The translations under genes and the position numbers were made by a program. Below are positions 1-9,619 of a stretch of 64,000 bases of DNA, piece by piece. Source of the stretch: Novosphingobium sp. Its GTDB lineage: Bacteria; Pseudomonadota; Alphaproteobacteria; Sphingomonadales; Sphingomonadaceae. The notes beneath the pieces were generated by a model, which ran no database searches, was not told the origin of the DNA, and was given only the letters and a program-made list of their open reading frames with translations. The DNA lies in assembly GCA_017745295.1 (NCBI GenBank), contig JAGHZR010000018.1, forward strand, positions 62,001-126,000. Reading direction: 5' to 3'. The number at the start of each line of letters is the position of its first letter. The stretch's first letter is position 1.

Positions 1-183
1 GGCAAGGTCGAGGTTCAGGACGCCACGGTCGAAGTGAACGGCGCGGGCGACCTGACGCTGGGCGCCAGCGGCAACGTCAGCGTGCAGATCAACGGCATCG
101 GCAATGTCACGCTGGTCCGCAAGCCGGCGAACCTCAAGACCGAGATCAACGGCATCGGCAACGTCAGCCACGACTACAAGTAA
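1..183 (+). CDS. C-terminal fragment of DUF2807 / GIN-domain (auto-transporter adhesin head) protein
   Basis: Open frame from the window start to TAA at 181-183; repeats of the type ..VEVNGAGDLTLGASGNVSVQINGIGNVTL.. are typical of the DUF2807 beta-helix. Confidence 0.6.
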   Translation, partial: GKVEVQDATVEVNGAGDLTLGASGNVSVQINGIGNVTLVRKPANLKTEINGIGNVSHDYK

Positions 184-236
184 GCCGAAGGAAACCGAGG
201 CACCGCCGCGATCCTTTCGCAGGCGGTCAATATGAC

Positions 237-274
237 AAGGGCCGCACCGTTTCGACGGTGCGGCCCTTTTTTCG
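237..274 (+). terminator. Rho-independent terminator with TTCG loop
   Basis: GGGCCGCACCGT-TTCG-ACGGTGCGGCCC followed by TTTTTT. Confidence 0.85.
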
Positions 275-294
275 TCTTTCCGAAAGGACTTCGG

Positions 295-1185
295 TCAATG
301 CACCGGCGGATCGACCGGCGGCACCGCGCCAACGGGCGCCACCGGCTCGTCCGGTTCGCGCGGGGGCAGGGCGTTCTCGGGAACCTGATCGATCTGCATG
401 GCCGCAGTCGGCACATGTTCGAGATTGCGGGCGACCACCCGGATCTCGTCGCCGTCGATGGTGATCTCGTTGAAGCTGGGCGGCGTCGAGCGGATCCGCT
501 TCGACAGCGTACCCGCGCCGATCATCCGCAGCGGCCCGGCCGACGTCTGGGCGGTAAGATCGAAAGCGTCGTGAATGTGCCCCGACAGCACGGCCATGAC
601 CTTGCGGCCGGCCAGCACTTCCATCGTGCGCGTGCCGTTGATCGTCAGCAGCTTGCCGTCCTTGGCGCGCCGCTCGATCAGCGGATGGTGCGCCGCGACC
701 AGCACGCGGGTCCCGGCGGGCAGGGCATCGATGGCGGCTAGCGTCTCGGCCAGCGCCTTTTCCGTCACCCAGCCGTTCGACCAGGGAAAGCGCTGCCATT
801 GCGCGCGGGTCGTGGTCTTGAGCGGCACAATGGCGACGCCCGGCAAGTGGAGTTCGGCCTCGACCAGATTCTCGATCGCGTGGAAGCGCTTGTACGGCGC
901 GAAGAACCGTTCGTAGAGGTTGAAATAGGGAATGTCGTGGTTGCCGACTTCGACCGTCACGGGGATGTCCAGCCCCTTGATCCAGCGCGCCGCCGCATCG
1001 AATTCGGGATGGCGCGCGCGCATGGTCAGGTCGCCGGTGATCGCCACGGCATGGGGATTCTCCCGCTCGATGCAGGATTTCGCCCAGTCCAGCGCGCGCT
1101 GGTCTTCCAGCCCGAAATGGATGTCGCTCAAGTGAAACAGGCGGATCGGCCCGCCCGCAGGGAAGGAATTTTCAGGAACCATCAC
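295..1185 (-). CDS. Metallophosphoesterase (calcineurin-like)
   Basis: LFHLSDIHFG..ITGDLT..GNHD..AAHHPL..LSGHIHDAF metallophosphoesterase motifs. Confidence 0.85.
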   Translation of the reverse strand: MMVPENSFPAGGPIRLFHLSDIHFGLEDQRALDWAKSCIERENPHAVAITGDLTMRARHPEFDAAARWIKGLDIPVTVEVGNHDIPYFNLYERFFAPYKRFHAIENLVEAELHLPGVAIVPLKTTTRAQWQRFPWSNGWVTEKALAETLAAIDALPAGTRVLVAAHHPLIERRAKDGKLLTINGTRTMEVLAGRKVMAVLSGHIHDAFDLTAQTSAGPLRMIGAGTLSKRIRSTPPSFNEITIDGDEIRVVARNLEHVPTAAMQIDQVPENALPPREPDEPVAPVGAVPPVDPPVH

Positions 1186-2047
1186 GCGTCGTTACCAGAT
1201 CGACTTCGCAAGTCGCGAGGTAAAACACCTCTTCGGCCGCTCCGTCGAACGGTTCGCCGTCGATCAGCAGACCCATCGGTTCGCCGGACGGGCAGACCAG
1301 CCTGATCTGGCGATGATTTCCCAGCGAATCGTGCGGCCCGTCGCGAAAGTCGCGGTTGAGCAGGGCGATCCCCTGTCCCGCATAGTCGGCCAGCGATTCC
1401 GCGTAATAGCCGTTGGCTTCCAGCCCGTCCTCGCCCGGAGTCACGGTGATCGCCGCATACCCCTCGTCGCGGCCGCAGTCGGCTTCGGCGCAGACGACCT
1501 TGGGGCCGTTAGCCGACCAGGAAATCGCCTGGGCCGCCGTATTGACGAATTCGACCACGTTCAGCGCCCGCATCGCCTCGCGCACTTCGTTCCAGACCGT
1601 GCCGGGGCCGGCAAGAATGCCGGTCAGGCCCACGCCGTGGCGACTGGAAATCACTGTGGGACGCACCGTTTCCAGCGATCCCGCGCCAAGCCGGGCGATG
1701 ATGTCCGCGGCCGGGACATCGCCGTGCAGCCGCTTGGGCAGCATGTTCATCGTGCCGCCCGGCAATACCAGCACCGATCCGCTCCAGCCCGCCGCCTCGG
1801 CGACGACCGAGTGCGTGGTGCCGTCGCCGCCGAACGTCACCAGCATGTCCACTTGCGCGGCATCGAGAACGGCGGGGGTAGGGGCCTCCTCGTCCGGAAA
1901 CCGCAGAGTCCGCGCGACCGGAAAACCGGCCTCGGCCAGGCCCTGCTCGACGGCGGCGACGGAATCGTCGTCGTTGCTGCCGCTGGCTGCATTGCATACG
2001 AGCCAGACTTGCGGGCTCGGAACGGGGGGTGTTTCCGTTTGCGTCAT
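1172..2047 (-). CDS. Diacylglycerol kinase family (lipid kinase) protein
   Basis: VCNAASGSNDD..VTFGGDGTTHSV..LPGGTMNML motifs. Confidence 0.8.
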   Translation of the reverse strand: MTQTETPPVPSPQVWLVCNAASGSNDDDSVAAVEQGLAEAGFPVARTLRFPDEEAPTPAVLDAAQVDMLVTFGGDGTTHSVVAEAAGWSGSVLVLPGGTMNMLPKRLHGDVPAADIIARLGAGSLETVRPTVISSRHGVGLTGILAGPGTVWNEVREAMRALNVVEFVNTAAQAISWSANGPKVVCAEADCGRDEGYAAITVTPGEDGLEANGYYAESLADYAGQGIALLNRDFRDGPHDSLGNHRQIRLVCPSGEPMGLLIDGEPFDGAAEEVFYLATCEVDLVTTRDGS

Positions 2048-2084
2048 CCCGCCAGAAACCGGCCTCGCCCGATCCGGTTCCCGA

Positions 2085-2447
2085 TCACAGCCTTCCGCTC
2101 GCGATCAACCAGGCGGAAAGGCCGTTGAGCGCGGAGTAGAGAACGTAGACCCAGGCCCAGCCCGCCGATCCTCCGGCCACCGCGACCATCGCCGCCAGCA
2201 GCATCGCGAATTCCACGAACAGACTGAAACGGCCACCCAGCGGCTTGAAGAACCAGGGGATCTGGGAAAGCATGCGATGGCCGCTTTCCAGCACCGCCTT
2301 GTGCGCGGCGAAGTTGAAGATCCCAAGGAAGAAGACGATCGCAAGTCCCATAAGTCCAGACAAATGGTACTGCGAAACCGGAAGCGGCGCCAGCCTTTGT
2401 AATGGCCGAGAAATACGCCGCCCCGATTCGTGACATTTTCTTTTCAA
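2085..2447 (-). CDS. Small integral membrane protein of unknown function (start uncertain)
   Basis: ORF track; several hydrophobic segments; no family recognised. Confidence 0.5.
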   Translation of the reverse strand: MKRKCHESGRRISRPLQRLAPLPVSQYHLSGLMGLAIVFFLGIFNFAAHKAVLESGHRMLSQIPWFFKPLGGRFSLFVEFAMLLAAMVAVAGGSAGWAWVYVLYSALNGLSAWLIASGRL

Positions 2448-2637
2448 GATATGAAACGCCGGGACGTCGTTCGTCGACGCGGAATGTCGTTCATCGCCCC
2501 GCGCCGGTCTTCGTCGAACTTGGACGGGTCATGGTCGAGCCTCGCGTGAAGATGCCGCGATTCGGGGGCAAACAGGATTCACCGAGCCGGACGCGACACA
2601 CTCTCGACCAACGGCTCACCCTGAGGAGGAAGAGACG

Positions 2638-2973
2638 ATGTTCAAGACCAACATGTTCGCCGCTGTCGCCGCTGCCGGATTTGCCTTCGGCGCCATTGCC
2701 GCCGCGACCACCCCCGCCCCCGCTTTCGCCAAGGAAGTCCAGGTGCGCTATTCGGACCTGAACCTTTCGACGCCGGAAGGCCAGAAGAAGCTGGACCGCC
2801 GCATCGACACCGCCGCCCGCACGGCCTGCGGCCTCGGCACCGCCACCACCGGATCGCGCCTGCGCAGCGCCGATGCCACCGAATGCTACGCCAAGGCGCG
2901 CGAAAACGTGCGCAGCCAGGTCGCCGGTGCCGTCGACAAGGCAGGTGGCGAGCATCTCGCGGTCGGCCAGTAA
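2638..2973 (+). CDS. UrcA family protein (secreted)
   Basis: Signal peptide followed by VRYSDLNLSTPEGQKKLDRRIDTAARTACG, the UrcA signature; AGGAGGAAGAG RBS upstream. Confidence 0.85.
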   Translation: MFKTNMFAAVAAAGFAFGAIAAATTPAPAFAKEVQVRYSDLNLSTPEGQKKLDRRIDTAARTACGLGTATTGSRLRSADATECYAKARENVRSQVAGAVDKAGGEHLAVGQ

Positions 2974-3027
2974 GGCCGCGCGGGGCGCTCTAACGAGGTC
3001 CCATAAAAATAACCCGGATACGAGACT

Positions 3028-3052
3028 GGCGGGCCTTAACGGCCCGCCATTT
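3028..3052. terminator. Hairpin terminator between convergent urcA-like and LytTR genes
   Basis: GGCGGGCC-TTAAC-GGCCCGCC followed by ATTTTCTTT. Confidence 0.65.
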
Positions 3053-3791
3053 TCTTTACCGTCGGCAAATAAGTCCGGCCGATCCGCAGGGCATCGCCAC
3101 TGGCGGTCTCCACCGACCAGACGCCCAGTCCCTCGTGCCGCAACCCCGTCACATGATCGCGGCGCAGGATACAGCTGCGATGGATGCGGATGAAGCGCTC
3201 GGGGTCGAGGCGCTCTTCCAGGCTGGTGATGGTCTGGAGCAACAGGTAGCTCTGCCCGCGCACGTGCAGGCGCACATAGTCGCGCTCGGCATCAATGCGC
3301 TCGACATCGGCGGCGGGCACGCGCACCAGCTCGGAGCGGTGCGGCACCCAGAATTCCTCCAGCCACTCGCTGGTCGGGCTACTGCGCTGGTCGCCGCGGC
3401 GGGACATGACCCGGCCCACGGCGCGCTCCAGCCGGTCCGGCGCGACGGGCTTGAGCACATAGTCGATGGCGTCGAGATCGAAGGCCTCCACCGCGAACTC
3501 GTCATGCGCGGTCACGAAGATCACCGCCGGGGCATCGGGCTTGCCCGAAAGCCGCCGGGCGACGGTGAGACCGTCGGTTTCCGGCATCGTCAGGTCGAGC
3601 AGGACGAGATCGGGGGTGAGGGCATCGATCAGCCGCAGCGCGGCCTGGCCGTCGCTGGCGGTGCCGATCACGGAAACGCCGTCGATCCGCGAGCAGATCA
3701 CCTGCATGCGCTCGACCGCCAGCGGTTCGTCGTCGACGATCAGCGCGCGCAGCGGCGCGGCCCCGCTCAATTCAGGGGTTATTTCAGGCAA
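3036..3791 (-). CDS. LytTR-family response regulator
   Basis: Receiver domain (IVDDEPLA..VLLDLTMPETDG..VFVTAHDEFAVEAF..YVLKPV) plus LytTR C-terminal domain (YVRLHVRGQSYLL..RFIRIHRSCI). Confidence 0.9.
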   Translation of the reverse strand: MPEITPELSGAAPLRALIVDDEPLAVERMQVICSRIDGVSVIGTASDGQAALRLIDALTPDLVLLDLTMPETDGLTVARRLSGKPDAPAVIFVTAHDEFAVEAFDLDAIDYVLKPVAPDRLERAVGRVMSRRGDQRSSPTSEWLEEFWVPHRSELVRVPAADVERIDAERDYVRLHVRGQSYLLLQTITSLEERLDPERFIRIHRSCILRRDHVTGLRHEGLGVWSVETASGDALRIGRTYLPTVKKMAGR

Positions 3792-5154
3792 GTCCGGACT
3801 CCAGGGGCATTCTCAGGACCGTGGCGAAGCCGCCTTCGGGGCGCTTGCCGAATTCGATGGTGGCCGCCGCGCCATAGCGCGCGCGCAGCCGGTCCCGCAC
3901 ATTGCTGAGGCCGATTCCGAAACCGCCGCTGTTTTCCGGGCAGCCCGGACCATCGTCGGTAACGCTCACTTCCAGCATGTTCCCGTCGCGACGAGCGTGC
4001 ACGGCGATCGTCACCGGCTTCTGGGTAGCCGCGACGGCATACTTCACCGAGTTCTCGACGAGCGGTTGCAGGATCATGCCCGGCACCATTGCACCAAGAA
4101 CGGAATCGTCAACATCAATCGTCGTCAACAAGCGATTCGGAAAGCGCACGGCTTCTATGGCGAAATAGAGTTTCTGGAGTTCGATCTCATCGACCAGCGC
4201 AAGATCGTTGGTGGGATCGCCGGAAAGTGTTCGGCGGTAGAAGGTCGAGAGGTTCTGAATCATTTTCTCCGCATCGTCCTGCCTGCCGATCATGACCAGC
4301 GCGGAGAGCGAATTGAGCGTGTTGAACAGGAAGTGCGGATTGACCTGATAGCGCAGCGAGCGCAGCTCCGCCGCCGCCGCCGCCCGGCGATACTCACCCT
4401 CGCGCCATTCCGCCGCGCGGGCTTCCTCGGCCTTCACCAGCGCGAAATAGAGCGCCGCCCAGGCCAGGATCAGGAAGTAGCGGCCGAAGGCGGTATCGGC
4501 CATGTTCGCCCAGTCGCCGTAACTCTTGCCGAACAGCTTCTCGGTGCTGATCGTGATCGCCGAACTAGTCTCCTCGGTCGAAGCCGTGGTGGTGGTCGAC
4601 GATTCGGTCGCCCCGTCGGAGGGGGGCGCCTCGGTGGAATCTGTGCGCCGCGTCACCGATGGCGGCAAGTCCACGAGAATATTGCCGGATTCGTCGCGGC
4701 TGATCCGCACTTTCCCGGCTTTGACCGCTGCCGCCTCTTCCTCGCTGCCATAGGCCTTGGTCGTTTCCATGTCGGCGAAGATCGCGCCGTTGATGAGCGT
4801 CAGCGCCACCGACAGCGGCAAGGCGCCAACCAGCACGACCACGAAACGCGCGCTGGCCGACCGCCGATCCAGCAACTGCAGCAGCGGCCAGACCGCCGCC
4901 ATCAGCAGCATCGAGAGAATGCAGATCGTCAGCCGCCGGGACACGATCGCCCAGCTCATGTCGTAGTCCAGCACGACACCGCGCAGCGTGGCGACAATGA
5001 AATAGCAGGTCCAGAGTGCAGCCAGGGAAATCAGCACGAGCCGCGCGGGCACGCGCGGCCGATGGGCACCAATCGTCGTCGGGGTCGTCATCCTCAGGGG
5101 ATAGCGCGAAAAAACCCCGCAGCGCCAGTTCCCTGATCGGGCCGGGACCGACAT
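3784..5154 (-). CDS. LytS/YehU-type sensor histidine kinase
   Basis: ELRSLRYQVNPHFLFNTLNSLSALV and LQPLVENSVKYAV..DDGPG..GIGLSNVRDRL motifs; N-terminal TM segments; overlaps the regulator gene. Confidence 0.9.
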   Translation of the reverse strand: MSVPARSGNWRCGVFSRYPLRMTTPTTIGAHRPRVPARLVLISLAALWTCYFIVATLRGVVLDYDMSWAIVSRRLTICILSMLLMAAVWPLLQLLDRRSASARFVVVLVGALPLSVALTLINGAIFADMETTKAYGSEEEAAAVKAGKVRISRDESGNILVDLPPSVTRRTDSTEAPPSDGATESSTTTTASTEETSSAITISTEKLFGKSYGDWANMADTAFGRYFLILAWAALYFALVKAEEARAAEWREGEYRRAAAAAELRSLRYQVNPHFLFNTLNSLSALVMIGRQDDAEKMIQNLSTFYRRTLSGDPTNDLALVDEIELQKLYFAIEAVRFPNRLLTTIDVDDSVLGAMVPGMILQPLVENSVKYAVAATQKPVTIAVHARRDGNMLEVSVTDDGPGCPENSGGFGIGLSNVRDRLRARYGAAATIEFGKRPEGGFATVLRMPLESGLA

Positions 5155-5217
5155 TCGTCGAACCGGCCCGCAGGAGAGCGCTGATCCGGCGGAAACGCCC
5201 CCCGGATCGGCTCTTTC

Positions 5218-6741
5218 TTACGCCGGAAGCAGATGCTCCTTGGCGATCTTTTCCTTCCACACGAGCGGGGCGAGCTGGTGGACGTTCTTGCCTTCGGAAT
5301 CGACTGCCACGGTCACCGGCATGTCCTTGACGGTGAATTCGTAGATCGCCTCCATGCCGAGGTCGGCAAAACCGACGACCTTGGCTTCCTTGATCGCGCG
5401 GGCGACGAGGTAGGCGGCGCCGCCGACGGCCATCAGATAGGCCGACTTGTGCTTGGCGATGGACTTGGTGGCGGCAGGGCCGCGCTCCGACTTGCCGATG
5501 CTGGCGAGCAGGCCGAGATCGAGCATGGTGTCCGAGAACTTGTCCATGCGCGTCGCGGTGGTCGGACCGGCGGGGCCGACGACTTCCTCGCGCACCGGAT
5601 CGACCGGGCCGACGTAGTAGATCACGCGGCCCTTGAAATCGACCGGCAGTTCCTCGCCCTTGGCGAGCATGTCGGCAATGCGCTTGTGCGCGGCATCGCG
5701 GCCCGTCAGCATCTTGCCGTTCAGCAACAGGCGGTCGCCCTGCTTCCAGCTCTGGACGATCTCGGGGGTGAGGGTGTCGAGGTCGACGCGGATGGCGCCC
5801 GCGTCAGGCGCCCATTCCACCTGCGGCCACTCGTCGAGGTTCGGCGTTTCGAGGAAGCTCGGGCCGGAACCGTCCAGCGTGAAGTGCGCGTGGCGGGTGG
5901 CGGCGCAGTTCGGGATCATCGCGACCGGCTTGCCGGCGGCATGGCACGGCCAGTCCATGATCTTGACGTCGAGGATGGTGGCCAGGCCGCCAAGGCCCTG
6001 CGCGCCGATGCCGAGCGCGTTCACCTTGTCGAAGATTTCGATGCGCAGCGCCTCGATATCGTTCTGGGGGCCGCGCTGCTTGAGCTGGGCCATGTCGATC
6101 GGCTCCATCAGGCTCTGCTTGGCGAGCTTGACGCAGTGCTCGGCGGTGCCGCCGATGCCGATGCCCAGCATGCCCGGCGGGCACCAGCCCGCGCCCATCT
6201 GCGGCAGCATCTCGATCACCCAGTCGACGATGGAATCGCTGGGATTCATCATCTTGAACTTCGACTTGTTTTCCGAGCCGCCGCCCTTGGCCGCGACGTC
6301 CACCGAGACCTTGGAGCCGGGGACCATGCTGACCGAGAGCACCGAAGGCGTGTTGTCCTTGGTGTTACGGCGGGTGAAGGCCGGGTCCGCCAGCACCGAG
6401 GCGCGCAGCTTGTTCTCGGCATTGTTGTAGGCGCGGCGCACGCCTTCATCGACCACTTCCTGCAGCGACTTCTCGGATTCGAGGCGGCAGTTCTGGCCCC
6501 ATTCGATGAAGACGTTGACGATGCCGGTGTCCTGGCAGATCGGGCGATGCCCTTCCGCGCACATGCGGCTGTTGGTCAGGATCTGGGCGATGGCATCCTT
6601 GGCCGCCGGACCTTGCTCCGCCTCATAGGCATCGCCGAGAGCACGGATATAGTCCATCGGGTGGAAGTAGCTGATATACTGGAGGGCGTCGGCGACACTC
6701 TCGATGAGGTCGTCTTCGCGGATCGTGACCATCTGCGTCAT
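5218..6741 (-). CDS. Class I fumarate hydratase
   Basis: Full-length match to the class I fumarase pattern (..CQDTGIVNVF.., GIGIGGTAEHCVKLAK, YYVGPVDPVREEVVGPAGPTTATRMDKF). Confidence 0.92.
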   Translation of the reverse strand: MTQMVTIREDDLIESVADALQYISYFHPMDYIRALGDAYEAEQGPAAKDAIAQILTNSRMCAEGHRPICQDTGIVNVFIEWGQNCRLESEKSLQEVVDEGVRRAYNNAENKLRASVLADPAFTRRNTKDNTPSVLSVSMVPGSKVSVDVAAKGGGSENKSKFKMMNPSDSIVDWVIEMLPQMGAGWCPPGMLGIGIGGTAEHCVKLAKQSLMEPIDMAQLKQRGPQNDIEALRIEIFDKVNALGIGAQGLGGLATILDVKIMDWPCHAAGKPVAMIPNCAATRHAHFTLDGSGPSFLETPNLDEWPQVEWAPDAGAIRVDLDTLTPEIVQSWKQGDRLLLNGKMLTGRDAAHKRIADMLAKGEELPVDFKGRVIYYVGPVDPVREEVVGPAGPTTATRMDKFSDTMLDLGLLASIGKSERGPAATKSIAKHKSAYLMAVGGAAYLVARAIKEAKVVGFADLGMEAIYEFTVKDMPVTVAVDSEGKNVHQLAPLVWKEKIAKEHLLPA

Positions 6742-7029
6742 GGAATTGTGCTCCCGTTTTTCGGATCGCCTGGTTTGTGGCGCTCCTTAGACGCGCTTTG
6801 GCATTTGCGCAAAAGCGCATTTTCCGCGGCGATTCTTGTGTTCTGCGCGGCAGCGGTTGCAAGTTCCGGAACGCTATCGTCAAAGCGTAACGATTGATCG
6901 ACCAAGGACTTTCAAACCGCTTGGCCTCAAACGCCGCTTCGCCTAGAAGGCCGGGCATAAAGTCCGTATTTTGCGGGGGTACAGGCGCTGCGCCGTCCTT
7001 TCCCGCGCCAGCATGAGGAATAGGCCGCA

Positions 7030-7623
7030 ATGACCCTGACCGAGGATCGGTCCGCCACCGAAGCCCGTACCGCGATGATCGTCAGCCAGCTGCGCACCAG
7101 CGGCGTCAACGAGCATTGGGTGCTCAATGCCATGGCCGCCGTCGCCCGCGAGGATTTCGTTCCCGCCGCGATGCGCGATGCCGCCTATATCGATCGTGCG
7201 ATCCCGCTCGAAAACGGCCGCTTCCTGGCCGCGCCGCTGTTCCACGGCAAGTTGCTGGCCGAAGCCGCCCCGACCCAGGACGACACGGTCCTGCTCGTGG
7301 GCGAAGCCAACGGCTACCTCGCCGCGTTGCTGCGCCCGCTGGCCGGATCGCTGACGGTGGTCGATCCTGCCGAGGTTGCCGGTCTCTCCGATGAGGGCGG
7401 CTACTCGCTCGCCGTGATCGACGGCGCTGTCGAGGAACTGCCCACCGCGGTTGCGGCCAAGCTGGTCGACGGCGGCCGCGTGGTAACGGGTGTCGTCGAA
7501 CGCGGCGTGACCCGGCTCGCTACCGGCGTAAAGGCTGCCGGCGCGGTTTCGCTGTTGCCGCTGATCGAAATGGGGATTCCGGCTCTGCCCGAATTCGCCG
7601 CTCCCAAAAACTGGAGCTTCTGA
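7030..7623 (+). CDS. Protein-L-isoaspartate O-methyltransferase family protein
   Basis: MIVSQLRTSGVNEHWVLNAMAAVAREDFVP PCMT-like N-terminus; located upstream of tolC as in other alphaproteobacteria. Confidence 0.8.
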   Translation: MTLTEDRSATEARTAMIVSQLRTSGVNEHWVLNAMAAVAREDFVPAAMRDAAYIDRAIPLENGRFLAAPLFHGKLLAEAAPTQDDTVLLVGEANGYLAALLRPLAGSLTVVDPAEVAGLSDEGGYSLAVIDGAVEELPTAVAAKLVDGGRVVTGVVERGVTRLATGVKAAGAVSLLPLIEMGIPALPEFAAPKNWSF

Positions 7624-7625
7624 GC

Positions 7626-9083
7626 ATGGCCCGGTTCGCGTTGCGTGCCGGGCTGCTCGCGGGGGGATGTCTGACACTGGCACTGGCCGGCGCTTCGGCG
7701 CGGGCTGATACCCTGCGCGATGCGCTCATAGCCGCCTACCAGACAAACCCCACCCTTGAATCGGCGCGCGCCCAGCAGCGCGCGACCGATGAAGGCGTGC
7801 CGATCGCGCGGGCGGCAGGCCTGCCCAGCCTTACCACGACGGAAACCTTCGTCCGGAACGTGAAGCAAAGCGAAAACTCGCTGACGGCACCCTCGAAGAT
7901 ATTCACCGCGGACGGACAGCTCGGCGTGCCGATCTATTCGGGCGGCGCGGTGAAGAACCGCATCAAGGCCGCGAAGATCCGCGTCGAGGCCGGACAGGCG
8001 GACTTGCGCGCGACGGAAGCCTCGGTTTTCTCACAAGTCGTCGCCGCTTACATGGACGTGATCCGTACCGAGGCGATCGTCGGCCTCAACCGCAAGAACG
8101 TCAGCGTGCTGGAGACCAACCTCCAGGCCACCAGCGACCGTTTCCAGATCGGCGATCTCACCCGCACCGACGTCGCCCAGTCGCAATCGCGTCTGGCCGT
8201 CGCCCAGAGCGACTTGCGCACCGCCGAAGCGAACCTCGCCTCCGCGCGGGAGACTTATATCCGCTTCGTCGGCCGCGCGCCCGAAACACTGGATGCACCG
8301 CCGCCGCTGCCGAACCTGCCGGCCACCGCCGAGGATGCCGCCGCGATCGCGCTCGATTTCAACCCCGACCTGATCGGCGCGCGCGAGCGCACCAAGGCGG
8401 CGGACAAGGACATCGACGTGGCCGGGGCAGGGCGCCTGCCCACCCTGCGCCTGTTCGGACAGGGCACGTATAACAACTACTTCAATACGCTGGCGCGCGG
8501 TGCCGTGAACGCGAACATTTCGCAGAGCGATTCATCCGCACAAGCGGGGGCGCAGCTGTCGATCCCGATCTTCCAGGGCGGTCTTCCCGCCGCCCAGCGC
8601 CGCCAGGCCCAGGCCACCGCCTCGGCCACGCTGGAACAGGAGATCGCCACCGAGCGCGACGTGATCGCCCAGGTGCGTTCGGCCTATACCTCGTGGAATG
8701 CCTCGAACGACCTGATCCGCTCCTCGCAAGTGGCGGTGGATGCCGCCGCGCTCAGCCTTGAAGGCGTCCGGGCCGAGAACTCGGTGGGCAACCGCACGAT
8801 TCTCGACATTCTCAATGCCGAGCAGGAGTTGCTCAACGCGCAGGTCACGCTGGTGACGGCACGGCGCAACGCCTATGTCGCGGGCTTCACGCTGCTGGCG
8901 GCGATGGGCAAGGCCGAGGCGCGCGATCTCAATCTGGACGGCGGCACCCTTTACGATCCGCAGCTCAATTACGAACGCGTGAAGGGCAAGTTCATGGATT
9001 GGGGCAACGATCCCGCGCCCGTGGCCAAGTCCACCCGTACCGTTGACACGCCCGTGCAGGACGGGAACATTCAGCAGCAGTGA
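7626..9083 (+). CDS. tolC: TolC family outer membrane protein
   Basis: Signal peptide, ETLRDALIAAYQTNPTLESARAQQRATDEGVPIARA, duplicated coiled-coil architecture. Confidence 0.88.
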   Translation: MARFALRAGLLAGGCLTLALAGASARADTLRDALIAAYQTNPTLESARAQQRATDEGVPIARAAGLPSLTTTETFVRNVKQSENSLTAPSKIFTADGQLGVPIYSGGAVKNRIKAAKIRVEAGQADLRATEASVFSQVVAAYMDVIRTEAIVGLNRKNVSVLETNLQATSDRFQIGDLTRTDVAQSQSRLAVAQSDLRTAEANLASARETYIRFVGRAPETLDAPPPLPNLPATAEDAAAIALDFNPDLIGARERTKAADKDIDVAGAGRLPTLRLFGQGTYNNYFNTLARGAVNANISQSDSSAQAGAQLSIPIFQGGLPAAQRRQAQATASATLEQEIATERDVIAQVRSAYTSWNASNDLIRSSQVAVDAAALSLEGVRAENSVGNRTILDILNAEQELLNAQVTLVTARRNAYVAGFTLLAAMGKAEARDLNLDGGTLYDPQLNYERVKGKFMDWGNDPAPVAKSTRTVDTPVQDGNIQQQ

Positions 9084-9184
9084 TCGACTGCTCCGATTCG
9101 GAGCAGGTTTTTCGTTGTGTCCGGCCCGGTACAGCAACTGTGCCGGACAGCATCGGGCCGGACAGCGAACAGGGGCAAAGTGGC

Positions 9185-9613
9185 ATGCGTCAGAGCGGTG
9201 AACCTTCGGTCGAGGAGATTCTCCAGTCGATCAAGCAGGTGATCGCGCGCGACAACCGTGTCGATTCCCGCAGCCCGCGCCGCGCAGCAGACGCCGTGTT
9301 CGACGAGGAAGACGACGTGCTCGACCTCGCGGAGACGACCCAACTCGCGCCCGAGGACACGGCCAGCGAGGAACCCGCGCTGCTGCAAGACGTGACCCGC
9401 AATTCCATGCGGGAATCGCTGGCGGCGCTGGCGATGCTCTCCGAACCCGGCGCGCCGCCGCAGATCGTCCGCTCGGGCGAGACCTCGCTGGAAGGCCTGA
9501 CCCGCGAACTCCTGCGCCCGGCACTGGCCGAATGGCTGGACAAGAACCTGCCGCCGATGGTCGAACGCCTCGTCGCGGCTGAGATCGCAAGAATCGTCGG
9601 CAAGAAGGGCTGA
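9185..9613 (+). CDS. DUF2497 / PopZ-like protein
   Basis: N-term PSVEEILQSIKQVIARDN, acidic linker, C-term LTRELLRPALAEWLDKNLPPMVERLVAAEIARI, the DUF2497 (PopZ) pattern; start at ATG 9185. Confidence 0.82.
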   Translation: MRQSGEPSVEEILQSIKQVIARDNRVDSRSPRRAADAVFDEEDDVLDLAETTQLAPEDTASEEPALLQDVTRNSMRESLAALAMLSEPGAPPQIVRSGETSLEGLTRELLRPALAEWLDKNLPPMVERLVAAEIARIVGKKG

Positions 9614-9619
9614 GAGTAT

